Shown piece after piece: positions 48,070 to 57,151 of a stretch of 64,000 bases of DNA. The stretch is from Azorhizobium caulinodans ORS 571. GTDB lineage: Bacteria; Pseudomonadota; Alphaproteobacteria; Rhizobiales; Xanthobacteraceae. The stretch spans positions 310,001-374,000 of the forward strand of contig NC_009937.1 of assembly GCF_000010525.1 (NCBI RefSeq), given 5' to 3'. A program made the position numbers and the translations under genes. The notes under the pieces are model-generated. The model was not told the DNA's origin. It ran no database searches and was given only the letters and a program-made list of their open reading frames with translations. Every line of letters starts with the position of its first letter. The first letter of the stretch is position 1.

Positions 48070-49770
48070 TCAGGTGCCGTGCTCTGTCGCCAGCGGGCGC
48101 GCAAGCCCGCTCAGCGAGCCCTGGAAATAGTCGCACCCCCATTCGAGCAACTGGGCGGCGACGATCTCGTTCTGCACCCATTCCGCGACGGTCTCGATCC
48201 CCAGTTGGCGGGAGAGGGTGAGCAGCGCCCGTACGAACGCCTGGTCGTCCGGCGATTTTGCCATGTTGATGATGTAGCCGCCGTCGATCTTCACCAGATC
48301 GACGCCGAGCTTGCGCAGGTTGCGGAAGGATGTGGCACCGGCGCCGAAGTCGTCGATGGCGATGCGTGCGCCGGAGGGGCGCACCTGCGCGATGAAGTTG
48401 CGCGCGGCCGAGAGATGATCCACCGCCACCGACTCCGTCAGTTCGACGATGAGCCGGCGCCCGATGTCCGTGTCCACTTCCCGTCGGTAGAGCGCGATCC
48501 ACGCCTCGTCCATGATGGAGGAGGCGGAGACGTTGATCGAGACGTGCAGCGTCGGGTCGCGGCGCATGTCGGCGGCGACCTGCTTCAGCATGCTGCGGTC
48601 CAGATGGCCCATGAGGCCGAGGGAGTCCGCCGCAGCCACGAGACGGTGGCCGGAATACTGCCGCGAGTAGCGGTCGTGGGCGATGCGGGCGAGCGCCTCG
48701 CAGAACACCAGGGTGCGGGTGGTGGCGCGCACCACGGGCTGGTAGGCAACCGTGACGTCATTGCGGTCGATGGCCTGAACGATCTCGTCGGCCATCTGCA
48801 GATTGGCCCGGCGACGGCCCTCGTTCCGTGTGCCCTGCAGGTCGAGGAAGAAGCGCCCGCGCCCCCGGCGCTTGGCCATCTCATGCGCTTCCTGCAGGCG
48901 GGCGATGATCGCATCGGGCGCCTCGCCCTGGTGCGGGGGCAGGATGGCGCCGATGGTGACGCTCACCGGCAGTTGGCCCTCGCCGGCGGAGAGCCGCGCC
49001 TCGCGAATTTCGGAGATGAGCCGCTCACCGAACGCGCCGAGGGCCTCCACCGATGTTTCGGTCAGCAGAATGGCGAACTTGTTGCCGGAGAAGCGCAGCA
49101 GCAGATCGGCGCTGGAGAGCTGCTGGCGCAGCCGGCCCGCCAGCGCCACCAGAAGCCGGTCGGCGGTCTCGAAGCCGAAGCGGTCGTTGATCCGGCCGAG
49201 GTCATCGAGTCCCACGAGCAGCAGCGCCCAGCGCGCCTGCGGTCCGAAGGGGAGGGTGCCGAGGGCCTCCGTGAGATGCCGGCGGGTGAGTGCGCCCGTG
49301 AGCGGGTCCGCGGTCCCGCCCGGGATGACCGGGGCGAGGAGGGGGAGGATCTCCAGCGTGCCGACCGCCTGCTCCGGCTGGCCGTCGCTGCCCGCCCGCC
49401 AGCGGCCCTGGTCATGGACGCGGAAGGCTGCGGGCGTGCCGTCGATCGCCGGCCGGACCAGCGCCTCGTAGGGCATGCTGGCCAGTGGCAGGGCGCGCGC
49501 GAAGCGGTGGTAGTCGGTGCTCTCGTCCGTGCAGCCGAGGAAGGCGCGAAACGTCGTGCCGCGGCCGAGCTGCTCCAGCAGCGCCGGCCCGAGGGCTTCG
49601 CCGCTGTTGGCGCTCCAGTGAACGGTGTTGGCGGTGAGATCCCAGCGATAGACGAGACACTGCAAGGTCTGCAGGGCCTGAAGGGTCTGTTCGGGCGTAT
49701 CGAGCACAGTTTTGGGCTCGCCGGCAGGGGGAGCCGGCGTCACGGGCGAGCTAGGATTGCGACCGGCCAC
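48070..49770 (-). CDS. EAL phosphodiesterase with degenerate GGDEF domain
   Basis: A 566-residue protein: an N-terminal PAS-like region (about 25-130), a GGDEF domain (about 150-310) and an EAL domain (about 325-560). The GGDEF active loop is RFSGNKFAIL, so cyclase activity is unlikely and the domain may bind GTP or be structural. The EAL domain keeps FCEALARI, the metal/substrate Asn in HVSINVS, LIVELTES, IAIDDFGAG, VDLVKIDG and YFQG, so cyclic di-GMP hydrolysis is expected. No membrane segment. Convergent with phaR. Confidence 0.92.
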   Translation of the reverse strand: MAGRNPSSPVTPAPPAGEPKTVLDTPEQTLQALQTLQCLVYRWDLTANTVHWSANSGEALGPALLEQLGRGTTFRAFLGCTDESTDYHRFARALPLASMPYEALVRPAIDGTPAAFRVHDQGRWRAGSDGQPEQAVGTLEILPLLAPVIPGGTADPLTGALTRRHLTEALGTLPFGPQARWALLLVGLDDLGRINDRFGFETADRLLVALAGRLRQQLSSADLLLRFSGNKFAILLTETSVEALGAFGERLISEIREARLSAGEGQLPVSVTIGAILPPHQGEAPDAIIARLQEAHEMAKRRGRGRFFLDLQGTRNEGRRRANLQMADEIVQAIDRNDVTVAYQPVVRATTRTLVFCEALARIAHDRYSRQYSGHRLVAAADSLGLMGHLDRSMLKQVAADMRRDPTLHVSINVSASSIMDEAWIALYRREVDTDIGRRLIVELTESVAVDHLSAARNFIAQVRPSGARIAIDDFGAGATSFRNLRKLGVDLVKIDGGYIINMAKSPDDQAFVRALLTLSRQLGIETVAEWVQNEIVAAQLLEWGCDYFQGSLSGLARPLATEHGT

Positions 49771-49906
49771 CGGAACTCCATTTGACCTTTCCAGCCATGC
49801 GCGCAGCTTTCGCGCGTGAATTGTCCCTGAAACCCGAGAGGTGCGAAAGGTACAATTGCGCGGCTATCAAAAAATGTCGGCGCCCCTTCGGAACGCCCCG
49901 CACCCG

Positions 49907-50311
49907 TCAGGTGGTCGGTGGCGCGACAGACACATCGCGCTGGGCGACGCGGATCGAAACCGAGAAGCCCGTCAGCACGTCCAGCAGCATCACGCAGATG
50001 AGCAGGGCGAAGGTGCTGGTGCCCGCCTGCGGGACCATGAGGAACTCCACCACGCTGGCGATGAGCAGCAGCATGGACAGCATGTGGTCGACGATCGAGC
50101 GGGACGAAACCCGCGTCGCCTTGATCAGCTCCACGAACAGGATCAGCAGGCTGATCGCCACGAAGCCGTCGCCGAGCGAGATCTGCCAGCTGGCGCCCGA
50201 GGGCAGGTTGAAGCTCGCCACCGTCGCCCGCCAATCGGATCCCGGCGTGATGAAGGCGATGATGTTGTAGATCGCCAGCGGGATGATCAGCAGGGGGATG
50301 GGTGTCAGCAT
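49907..50311 (-). CDS. Hypothetical membrane protein
   Basis: A 134-residue integral membrane protein with four hydrophobic segments (MLTPIPLLIIPLAIYNIIAF, a GDGFVAISLLILFVELI helix, MLSMLLLIASVVEFLM and FALLICVMLLDVLTGF). I do not recognise a named family. CAGGAG precedes the ATG at 50311. It stands alone between the EAL gene and rpmF; no functional context. Confidence 0.72.
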   Translation of the reverse strand: MLTPIPLLIIPLAIYNIIAFITPGSDWRATVASFNLPSGASWQISLGDGFVAISLLILFVELIKATRVSSRSIVDHMLSMLLLIASVVEFLMVPQAGTSTFALLICVMLLDVLTGFSVSIRVAQRDVSVAPPTT

Positions 50312-50662
50312 GTCGGGCTCCTGGGACCGTCCTGCGCCGCACGGCGTGCGGTGCCGGTGATCCATGACAACGTTATCGCGCCGGAGGGCTCCGGAACGGG
50401 CGATCCGCGTTCCGGTCCGAGGCATCGAAGCCGCGAGGCAGGCGCCTGACGCCCGGCCGTGCGGCAACAGGCGCCATGGGTCGCACGGACGGGTTAAGAA
50501 GTTGTCGAAGGACCTTCCGGCATATGCAAACGCCGGCCTCGGCGAACCGATTCCGGCGTTCCAACACACGGGTCCTGGATATCCGCGTCCTCAGGCGGGC
50601 AACCGCACGCTGTGCGGCAATGCCCATCCCGACGCCGCCGCACGTGCGACGGCGGATGAAGC
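50312..50662. other. Gene-free gap between membrane protein gene and rpmF
   Basis: No convincing gene. A GC-rich imperfect palindrome centred on GCACGTGC near 50634-50655 lies just after rpmF on its strand and may act in its termination. The rest is unremarkable. Confidence 0.35.
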
Positions 50663-50851
50663 TCAGACCTCGGCGGTCTTGGGCTTCAGGATCTGGCGAC
50701 CGCGATACATGCCGGTCTTCAGGTCCAGGTGATGCGGGCGGCGCAGCTCGCCGGAATCCTTGTCTTCCACATAGGTGGGCTGCTTCAGCGCATCGGCCGA
50801 ACGGCGCATGCCGCGACGGGACGGCGAGGTCTTTCTCTTAGGGACAGCCAT
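50663..50851 (-). CDS. rpmF: 50S ribosomal protein L32
   Basis: A 62-residue L32 protein of the large ribosomal subunit. [18 protein letters not shown] is the invariant N-terminus, and [22 protein letters not shown] follows. It lacks the CxxC pairs of zinc-binding L32 forms, as is usual in alphaproteobacteria. The start at 50851 is certain; residues encoded upstream are not part of the family. Confidence 0.97.
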   Translation of the reverse strand: MAVPKRKTSPSRRGMRRSADALKQPTYVEDKDSGELRRPHHLDLKTGMYRGRQILKPKTAEV

Positions 50852-51221
50852 TGTCCAAACTCCAGGAACGTCCGAATGCCAGGGCCTGCTGCGTCGGTTC
50901 GCGCAGGCCATGCGAAACCATCATCTCGATTGAGAGGGGCGCCTTATACAGCGTCAGGACCGGAAGCGGAAGGCCCTGCGCGCCGAAAAGCCCGCCGATG
51001 TTGCAAGGCGGGGCCATTCCCGCCGGCCCGGCCGCCTTGCCAAGATTTAATGCCGCACGTGCGGTCTTTGATTCCATTGCGGAAACTGCCGCAAGGGCGG
51101 CGCGGATTTTCTCCTCCGCGGGTGTGGTGCCTCAAGAATGCCCCCTTGTCAGCGAATGTGACCTGGGCAAGGGTGCCGCCGCAACGGACGACCCGTTACA
51201 GCTTCAAGGACAGTGGATCAC
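50852..51221. other. Divergent promoter region of rpmF and the parvulin gene
   Basis: No gene seen in these 370 bases. A 12-base palindrome CCGCACGTGCGG lies at 51053-51064, next to an AT-richer patch (AAGATTTAATG), and could be an operator. AAGGA at 51206-51210 is the likely ribosome-binding site for the parvulin gene. Confidence 0.4.
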
Positions 51222-52157
51222 ATGATGCGTCCCGCTCCCACCGCCGCGCTCGCGGTTGCTCTCACCGCCTTCGCCTTCGGCGGCCAGGCGTTCGCCCAGA
51301 CGGCGGCGCCGGGCGCCACCCCGCCGGCGGCGGCAGCCCCGGCCAGGCCGGCCGACAGCGATCCGGTGGTTGAGACGGTGAACGGCGCGCCCATCCGCGC
51401 CAGCGAACTCGCCATCGCGGAAGACGACATCGGCCCCGGCCTGCCGCAGGTGCAGGGCGCCGCGCGTCAGGAATACATCCTGTCCTTCCTGACTGACATG
51501 ACCCTGCTGGCTCAGGCCGCGCAGGCGCAGAAGCTCGACCAGAGCCCGGAATTCGCGGCCAAGATGAACTATCTGCGCACCAAGGCGCTGATGGAGACCC
51601 TCATGGCTGCCGAGGCCAAGAAGGCTGTGACCGAGGACGCCAAGCGCAAGACCTATGACGAGTTCGTCAAGCAGACGAAGCCGGAGACCGAGGTCCACGC
51701 TCGCCATATCCTCGTGGACAGCGAGGCCAAGGCCAAGGAAATCGCCGCCAAGGCCAAGGCCGGCGCCGATTTTGCCAAGCTTGCCAAGGAAAACTCCAAG
51801 GACAGCGCCGAGGATGGCGGCGATCTCGGCTACTTCACCAAGGACCAGATGGTGCCGGAATTCGCGGACGCCGCCTTCAAGCTGGACAAGGGCCAGGTCT
51901 CCGATCCGGTGAAGACCCAGTTTGGCTGGCACGTCATCAAGGTCGAGGACAAGCGCCAGAAGCCGATCCCGACCTATGAGCAGGTCTCCGACCAGATCGA
52001 CCAGTATCTCATCCGCAAGGCGCAGTCCGATCTCGTGACCAAGCTGCGCTCCGATGCGAAGGTCGAGAAGACCTCGGCCGCGCCCTCCGCCGCCCCGGCT
52101 GCGCCCGCGACCCCTGCGGCTCCGGCCGGCGCTGCGCCTGCGGCCCCGAAGAACTGA
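51222..52157 (+). CDS. Periplasmic peptidyl-prolyl isomerase (parvulin type)
   Basis: A 311-residue foldase with a signal peptide (to about residue 26, AFGGQAFAQ), a SurA/PrsA-like N-terminal helical region, and a PpiC rotamase domain (about 160-250: VHARHILVDSEAKAKEI, GGDLGYFTKDQMVPEF, GQVSDPVKTQFGWHVIKVED). The C-terminus is Ala/Pro-rich low complexity. It assists folding of exported proteins. ATG at 51222 is chosen over GTG at 51213, which is too close to AAGGA. It ends at a strong terminator. Confidence 0.92.
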   Translation: MMRPAPTAALAVALTAFAFGGQAFAQTAAPGATPPAAAAPARPADSDPVVETVNGAPIRASELAIAEDDIGPGLPQVQGAARQEYILSFLTDMTLLAQAAQAQKLDQSPEFAAKMNYLRTKALMETLMAAEAKKAVTEDAKRKTYDEFVKQTKPETEVHARHILVDSEAKAKEIAAKAKAGADFAKLAKENSKDSAEDGGDLGYFTKDQMVPEFADAAFKLDKGQVSDPVKTQFGWHVIKVEDKRQKPIPTYEQVSDQIDQYLIRKAQSDLVTKLRSDAKVEKTSAAPSAAPAAPATPAAPAGAAPAAPKN

Positions 52158-52194
52158 CGTTTCTTGATCCGGGCGGTTCTCCGTCCGCATGGAG

Positions 52195-52225
52195 AAGGCC
52201 CGGCCGCTCGCGCGCGCCGGGCCTT
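52195..52225. terminator. Terminator between parvulin and TetR genes
   Basis: A perfect 10-bp stem (52195-52204 with 52216-52225), then TTCTTT on the plus strand; the genes converge here. Confidence 0.82.
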
Positions 52226-52236
52226 TTCTTTGGGCC

Positions 52237-52836
52237 TCAGGCGGCGCCCTTGAGGATGAGGTGTACGCGGCGCGGGATGTCCTCGGCAGCGCCGAGGTCG
52301 CCGGTCAGCAGGCGCATCCAGGCAAAGCCGAACAGCATTTCGACAATGGCTGCACCGTCCGCATCGGCCGGAAGGTCGCCGCGGGCGATGCCGCGCTCGA
52401 CGATCTCGCGCACATAGGCCCGCCGCTCGATCAGAAAGGCGCGCAGCCGCTCCAGCGCTTCAGGGTCCGACTGGGCTTCGGCGATGATGGAGCGGAAGGC
52501 GGCGCCGGCGGGCGTGTGGCGCCAGAAATCAAAGAGCCGGCTCAGGACGTCTTCCAGATCCCCTTGCAGGGAGCCGGTGTCCGCCTGGAGCACGGTCTCC
52601 TTCTGCCGCGCATAGACATCGATGAGCAGCGCGGCCTTGTTGGGCCACCAGCGATAGATGGTTGGCTTGCCGGCGCCCGCCCGGCGCGCGACCGCCTCGA
52701 TGCTGAAACCGCCCAGCCCATTCTCCGCGAGGATCGCCGCTGCCGCATCGAGAATGGCTGCGGCACTCTCCGGGTTGCGCCGGCCCCCGATGGAGGTGCG
52801 GCGGCGCGTCGGGGCGGTCTCGGCAGCATCAGTCAT
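52237..52836 (-). CDS. TetR/AcrR family regulator
   Basis: A 199-residue TetR-type repressor. The HTH is GGFSIEAVARRAGAGKPTIYRWWPNKAAL (split: helix 2 at about 40-50, recognition helix at about 55-65), followed by a ligand-binding C-terminal domain. It is divergent from a small DUF2798 gene, and a perfect palindrome in the intergenic region is a likely operator, so it probably represses both genes. Ligand unknown. Confidence 0.92.
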   Translation of the reverse strand: MTDAAETAPTRRRTSIGGRRNPESAAAILDAAAAILAENGLGGFSIEAVARRAGAGKPTIYRWWPNKAALLIDVYARQKETVLQADTGSLQGDLEDVLSRLFDFWRHTPAGAAFRSIIAEAQSDPEALERLRAFLIERRAYVREIVERGIARGDLPADADGAAIVEMLFGFAWMRLLTGDLGAAEDIPRRVHLILKGAA

Positions 52837-52920
52837 GGGGATTGGTTAGAGCACCGGGCGCCGCAATGGCAATGTGGCCGGTGCCCCTTGACCGGCGGGG
52901 GCCCTCATTCTAGCTTTATT

Positions 52921-52935
52921 GAAACGGTCCGTTTC
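52921..52935. promoter_or_regulatory. Probable TetR operator
   Basis: GAAACGGTCCGTTTC is a perfect 15-base dyad (7+1+7) in the intergenic region between the TetR gene and the DUF2798 gene, 20 bases before the DUF2798 start. AAACGG/CCGTTT half-sites are common for TetR repressors that control efflux or small membrane genes. Confidence 0.65.
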
Positions 52936-52954
52936 GTTCAAATATGAGCTTCCC

Positions 52955-53215
52955 ATGACCGAGTCGGTGCCGCCCGCTCAGCCTTCTCCCCCCGCGCCGC
53001 TCTGCCGCTACCGGCTCTCCGTCGGAGCCTCCCTCGGCGCCTATCCCCTCATCACGGGCATCCTCTACGGGCTCGGTCCACTCACCGAGACGTGGGAGGT
53101 GTGGCAGAAGACGCTCGCCATCGTGCCGGTGATGGTGCCCTGCATGGTGTTCGGCGTCATTCCGGGCGTTCAGCGCATCGGCGGGAGGTGGGTGCGGCGG
53201 GCGTCGCGGAACTGA
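52955..53215 (+). CDS. DUF2798 family small membrane protein
   Basis: An 86-residue protein with two hydrophobic helices ([16 protein letters not shown] and [17 protein letters not shown]), matching the size and layout of DUF2798 proteins. Function unknown; such genes often lie next to TetR or LysR regulators. The ATG at 52955 starts the natural protein; a frame from 52919 would run through the operator. Its expression is probably controlled by the divergent TetR. Confidence 0.8.
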   Translation: MTESVPPAQPSPPAPLCRYRLSVGASLGAYPLITGILYGLGPLTETWEVWQKTLAIVPVMVPCMVFGVIPGVQRIGGRWVRRASRN

Positions 53216-53283
53216 CGCAGCGGGGCCTTGCCTATGTCATCGAGGTGCGGCACACCCAGCCTGCCAACTCTTTGAGGGCTGTC

Positions 53284-54525
53284 ATGTCCGCGTCCATCTC
53301 CCCGCTCGCTCCGTCCGCCTTGCCCGAGGTGCCGCCTGTGCCGGGCGTGCGTTTCGCCACCGCCGAGGCGGGCATTCGCTACCAGGGCCGCACCGATGCG
53401 CTGCTCGTGGCGTTCGACAAGGGAACGGCCGTCGCGGGCGTCACGACCCGCTCGCTCTGCCCCTCCGCGCCTGTCGAGTGGTGCCGCGAGGCCCTGAAGA
53501 AGGGCAAGGCGCGCGGCCTCGTCGTCAATTCTGGCAATGCCAATGCCTTCACCGGCCTCAAAGGGCGTGAGTCCACCGCGCTGACGGCGCGCATCGCCGC
53601 CGATGCGCTTGGCTGCAAGCCCACGGAGATCTTCCTCGCCTCCACCGGCGTCATCGGCGAGCCGCTGGATGCCACCAAGTTCCAGGGCGTGATGGGCGAT
53701 ATGGCCGGCCGCCTCGCCGCCGGCCCGTGGGAAGGCCCCGCGCGTGCCATCATGACCACGGACACCTTTCCGAAGCTCGCCACCGCGCAGGTGCCCTTCG
53801 GCAACACCACGGTCACGATCGCTGGCATCGCCAAGGGCGCGGGCATGATCGCCCCCGACATGGCGACCATGCTCTCCTTCGTCTTCACCGATGCGCCCAT
53901 CGCGGCGCCGGTGCTCCAGAAGCTGCTCTCCAAGCTGGTGGTGAACAGCTTCAATGCCGTGACCGTGGATGGCGACACCTCCACCTCCGATACGCTGCTC
54001 CTGTTCGCCACCGGTGCGGCGAAGGAAGTCGGCGCGCCGGCCGTGAAGGACAGTGCCGATCCGGTGCTGCGTCCCTTCCGCAAGGCGCTGAAAGCGGTTC
54101 TCAATGATCTGGCCGAGCAGGTCGCCCGCGACGGCGAAGGCGCGCGCAAGCTGATCCGCGTGCACGTGTCGGGCGCCGTCTCCAAGTCGTCCGCCCGCCG
54201 CATCGCCTTCTCCATTGCCAATTCGCCGCTGGTGAAGACGGCGGTCGCCGGCGAGGACGCCAACTGGGGCCGCGTGGTGATGGCCGTGGGCAAGGCCGGC
54301 GAGCCTGCCGACCGTGACCGCCTCGCCATCTCCTTCGGCGACATCCGCGTGGCGGCGGAGGGCGCGCGCGACCCGTCCTATGACGAGCAGGTGGTCTCCG
54401 ACTACATGAAGGGCGATGTCATCGACATCCGCGTGGACCTCGGCCTCGGCAAGGGGGCGGATCGCGTCCTGACCTGCGATCTGACCAAGGAATACGTGGC
54501 CATCAACGGCGATTACCGCTCGTGA
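53284..54525 (+). CDS. argJ: Bifunctional glutamate N-acetyltransferase/ornithine acetyltransferase
   Basis: A 413-residue enzyme of the arginine acetyl cycle, transferring the acetyl group from N-acetylornithine to glutamate. The self-cleavage site is in PDMATMLSF with nucleophile T195, which splits the precursor into alpha and beta chains. STGVIGEPL and [18 protein letters not shown] are conserved active-site segments. GAGGG precedes the ATG at 53284. The mutT gene overlaps its end by four bases, so the two are translationally coupled. Confidence 0.96.
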   Translation: MSASISPLAPSALPEVPPVPGVRFATAEAGIRYQGRTDALLVAFDKGTAVAGVTTRSLCPSAPVEWCREALKKGKARGLVVNSGNANAFTGLKGRESTALTARIAADALGCKPTEIFLASTGVIGEPLDATKFQGVMGDMAGRLAAGPWEGPARAIMTTDTFPKLATAQVPFGNTTVTIAGIAKGAGMIAPDMATMLSFVFTDAPIAAPVLQKLLSKLVVNSFNAVTVDGDTSTSDTLLLFATGAAKEVGAPAVKDSADPVLRPFRKALKAVLNDLAEQVARDGEGARKLIRVHVSGAVSKSSARRIAFSIANSPLVKTAVAGEDANWGRVVMAVGKAGEPADRDRLAISFGDIRVAAEGARDPSYDEQVVSDYMKGDVIDIRVDLGLGKGADRVLTCDLTKEYVAINGDYRS

Positions 54526-54926
54526 AGATCACGCTCGTCGCCGCCTGCGCGCTGGTGGATGCCGACAACCGGGTGCTGGTGGCCCAGCGCCCGGAAGGCA
54601 AGGCGCTGGCCGGCCTCTGGGAGTTCCCCGGCGGCAAGGTGGAGCCCGGCGAGCGGCCCGAAGCCTGCCTCATCCGGGAATTGCATGAGGAACTCGGCAT
54701 CACGGTGAAGGAGGCGTGCCTTGCGCCCCTCACCTTTGCCAGCCACGGCTATGAGACCTTCCATCTGCTGATGCCGCTGTGGATCTGCCGCCGTTGGGAA
54801 GGGCAGGTCATCGCTCGTGAGCACAAGGCGCTGAAGTGGCTGCGCGCAGGCAAGCTGCGCGACATCCCCATGCCGCCGGCGGACGAACCGCTCATTCCGC
54901 CGCTGATCGACCTTCTCGGTCCCTGA
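54522..54926 (+). CDS. mutT: 8-oxo-dGTP diphosphatase MutT (Nudix)
   Basis: A 134-residue Nudix hydrolase that removes oxidised GTP/dGTP from the nucleotide pool. The Nudix box runs from [15 protein letters not shown] to RELHEELGI and has every required residue. WEFPGG just before it and the length match MutT. It starts at a GTG that overlaps the argJ stop codon (GTGA), a typical coupled junction seen in other Rhizobiales. Confidence 0.94.
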   Translation: MKITLVAACALVDADNRVLVAQRPEGKALAGLWEFPGGKVEPGERPEACLIRELHEELGITVKEACLAPLTFASHGYETFHLLMPLWICRRWEGQVIAREHKALKWLRAGKLRDIPMPPADEPLIPPLIDLLGP

Positions 54927-55285
54927 AGCGGCGGCCGCATGGGTGTGCGGCTGATTCAAGGTTTTTCTTCAAGTATTTATAGATGAGTGTCCCGTCTGCT
55001 CGGTCCGCCCGCAGCGTGCGGTGCGGACGTTTGCGCGTGGGCTTCGATGTTATGAGCGGCCCGACGGTTCCGGTCCCGTTGTTACCTGAAGAGTGGCGGT
55101 AACAAAAAACCATCATCTGTCCTTGAGACTGCATCCGGAAGTTTTCGTCGCAGAAAAGCACCAATTAAGCGTGGCCATGACCGTTGCGCCGCGCTACCTC
55201 TTTCATCCAATATCATGCTCTCTGCATCCGGTGTGTATCCGGATTTGAACAATCATAAGTTGTGGGGCGGGATTTGGGGCGTTGG
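54927..55285. other. Gene-poor region after mutT
   Basis: No protein gene supported. A 6-bp hairpin at 54934-54951 followed by TTTTT may terminate argJ-mutT. A longer inverted repeat, TTGTTACC at 55081-55088 with GGTAACAA at 55100-55107, is next to an A-run. The right end is AT-rich and should contain the lipoprotein promoter. Confidence 0.45.
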
Positions 55286-55633
55286 ATGGGGACGGCTCGG
55301 GTCGGTTGGGTGGTCATGCTCGCGCTTCTGGTCGCGGCCTGCTCCAGTGGGCCTGGGGAGGCCGACATGAAGGAGGCGATGGACCGTCTGTTCCGGCAGG
55401 AGGTGGACACCTATAACGCCAAGGTGAAGGAAGAGAACAAGCGCCTCGGCCGGGCCAAGTTCGCTGAAAAATCCTATCCGGTGATCGCCCAGCTGAAGAA
55501 AATCGACTGCGTGCGCCCCGATTCGAAGCCCGGCTACATCTGCTATTTCGAGATGAGCCTCGACGGCATGCAGCAGAAGCGGCCGGGCCGTTTCTATGTG
55601 GAAGGTGGCTCCTGGGTCTATGCCCGGCCCTAG
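55286..55633 (+). CDS. Small lipoprotein
   Basis: A 115-residue predicted lipoprotein. The signal sequence VGWVVMLALLVAACSSG contains a lipobox with the acylated cysteine at residue 19. The mature part is charged and helical at first (MKEAMDRLFRQEVDTYNAKVKEENKR), then has CVRPDSKPGYICYFEM with two cysteines that could form a disulfide, and ends GRFYVEGGSWVYARP. I do not recognise a named family. Anchoring in the outer or inner membrane is inferred from the lipobox. Confidence 0.82.
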   Translation: MGTARVGWVVMLALLVAACSSGPGEADMKEAMDRLFRQEVDTYNAKVKEENKRLGRAKFAEKSYPVIAQLKKIDCVRPDSKPGYICYFEMSLDGMQQKRPGRFYVEGGSWVYARP

Positions 55634-55672
55634 AGCCGGAGGGCGTGAGACCCGAGGTCCCGATCTGCGGCC

Positions 55673-56149
55673 TCACACCACCAGCGGCGCCAGGGCGCGC
55701 TTCAGATGCTCCGGCAGCGGCACCGGGCGGCGTGTGTCGCGATCCACATAGACATGGACGAAATAGCCCTGCGCCGAGGCCGTGTCCTCGCCCTGTCGGA
55801 AGATGCCGATCTCGTAGCGCACGGAGGTGTTGCCGAGCTTCACCACCCTGAGGCCGGCTTCCACCGTTTCCGGGAAGGTGAGGCTCTGGAAATAGGAGCA
55901 GCGGGTTTCGACCACGAGGCCGATGGCCGCGCTCTCGTGCGGGTTCACCCCGTCCGTCCGCATCAGATACTCGGCCACCACCGTATCGAAATAGGCGTAA
56001 TAAACGACGTTGTTCACGTGGCCATAGACGTCCATGTCCGACCAGCGGGTGGTGATGGGCAGGAAGTGCGGGAAGGACGAGCGCAACGCGGGTGCCTCCC
56101 GTTCCCCCTTGGGCGCGGCGTCACGGGGAGCAGCTTCGGCCTTGGTCAT
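55673..56149 (-). CDS. Acyl-CoA thioesterase (hotdog fold, 4HBT-like)
   Basis: A 158-residue hotdog-fold thioesterase. RWSDMDVYGHVNNVVYYAYFDTVVAEYL is the 4-hydroxybenzoyl-CoA thioesterase signature with the catalytic Asp, and VVETRCSYFQSLTFPETVEAGLRVVKLG follows. It hydrolyses an acyl-CoA of unknown chain. ATG at 56149 is preferred, with GTG at 56152 adjacent; GAGGG is upstream. It faces the lipoprotein gene and follows the methyltransferase on the same strand after about 70 bases. Confidence 0.9.
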   Translation of the reverse strand: MTKAEAAPRDAAPKGEREAPALRSSFPHFLPITTRWSDMDVYGHVNNVVYYAYFDTVVAEYLMRTDGVNPHESAAIGLVVETRCSYFQSLTFPETVEAGLRVVKLGNTSVRYEIGIFRQGEDTASAQGYFVHVYVDRDTRRPVPLPEHLKRALAPLVV

Positions 56150-56219
56150 CACGGATCACCCTCGTCTCGGACGGGGCGATGGTCACCACGCCGGCCGGAA
56201 GGTCAAGCCCGCTCGGCCA

Positions 56220-57110
56220 TCAGGGCGTCTCGCCCGCCGGCTTTTCCGTGGTGCCGAGCGCGTCCGCAAGGCGCATCTTGGCCGAGCCGGGCCGCAGCGG
56301 CTTCTGCTGGCTTTCGTGCGGTACCCAGCCGGACAGCCAGACGATCTCGAACGTCGCCCGCACCCGTCCGTCCGCATCGGAGAATCGCTCCGCGTAGATT
56401 TCCGCCGCCCGCAGCAGGGTCGCCCGGCGCAGCGGCACGCGGCGGCGCTCGGCCAGCACGTTGCCCGCGCCCATGCGCCGCAGCTCGTTCATCAGCGTGA
56501 AGGGGGAGCCGTAGCGCACCACCACGCGATCTACGTCGGTCACCGGCAGAGCAAAACCCGCGCGCTGAAGCAGCCCGCCCATGTCGCGCACGTCCGCGAA
56601 GGGGGCGACGCGGGGCGAGACGCCGCCCGTGGTCTCACTCTCGGCTATGGCGAAGGCCTCGCGCAGCTCAGCCAGGCTGCCGCCGCCGATGAGGGCTGCG
56701 AGGAACAGCCCGTCCGGCTTCAACGCCCGGCGCACCTGCGCGAAGGCGCCCGGCAGGTCGTTGACCATCTGGAGCGCGAGCGCCGACACCACAAGATCGA
56801 GCGAACCATTGGCGAAGGGCAGGGCCTCCTCGTCCGCCACGATCGTGCGTTCCGATGCGGCAAGCCCCGCCGCGAGCGGCGCGGCCCGCATCAGCGTGCC
56901 GATGCCGGGATGGCCGGCGAGGGCGCGGGAGAGAAGATCGGTGGGGGTGCCGAGATCCACCGCCGTCTCGAAGCGCCGCTTCACCGTGAGCAGGCGCTCC
57001 GACAGGTCTTCCGTCGCCCGCTCCAGCAGGAAGGGCTCGGGGCCGAGGGCGAGGGCGCGGGCCTGACGGGCGCGCAGCAGGGCGCGATCGAAGACGAGGG
57101 GATGGCTCAT
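56220..57110 (-). CDS. SAM-dependent methyltransferase, NDUFAF5-like
   Basis: A 296-residue class I methyltransferase related to BioC and to mitochondrial NDUFAF5, a complex I assembly factor. FDRALLRARQARAL is the characteristic N-terminus, EALPFANGSLDLVVSALALQMVNDLPGAFAQVRRALKPDGLFLAALIGG is the core from post-I to motif III. The canonical SAM glycine loop near motif I is degenerate (LGTPTDLLSRALAGHPGIG). The target may be a complex I subunit; inferred from homology only. The start MSHPLVFDR is preferred. Confidence 0.86.
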   Translation of the reverse strand: MSHPLVFDRALLRARQARALALGPEPFLLERATEDLSERLLTVKRRFETAVDLGTPTDLLSRALAGHPGIGTLMRAAPLAAGLAASERTIVADEEALPFANGSLDLVVSALALQMVNDLPGAFAQVRRALKPDGLFLAALIGGGSLAELREAFAIAESETTGGVSPRVAPFADVRDMGGLLQRAGFALPVTDVDRVVVRYGSPFTLMNELRRMGAGNVLAERRRVPLRRATLLRAAEIYAERFSDADGRVRATFEIVWLSGWVPHESQQKPLRPGSAKMRLADALGTTEKPAGETP

Positions 57111-57151
57111 GCGGGTGCATATAGGCGCTTCACGGCCGCGATGCATCCGTC

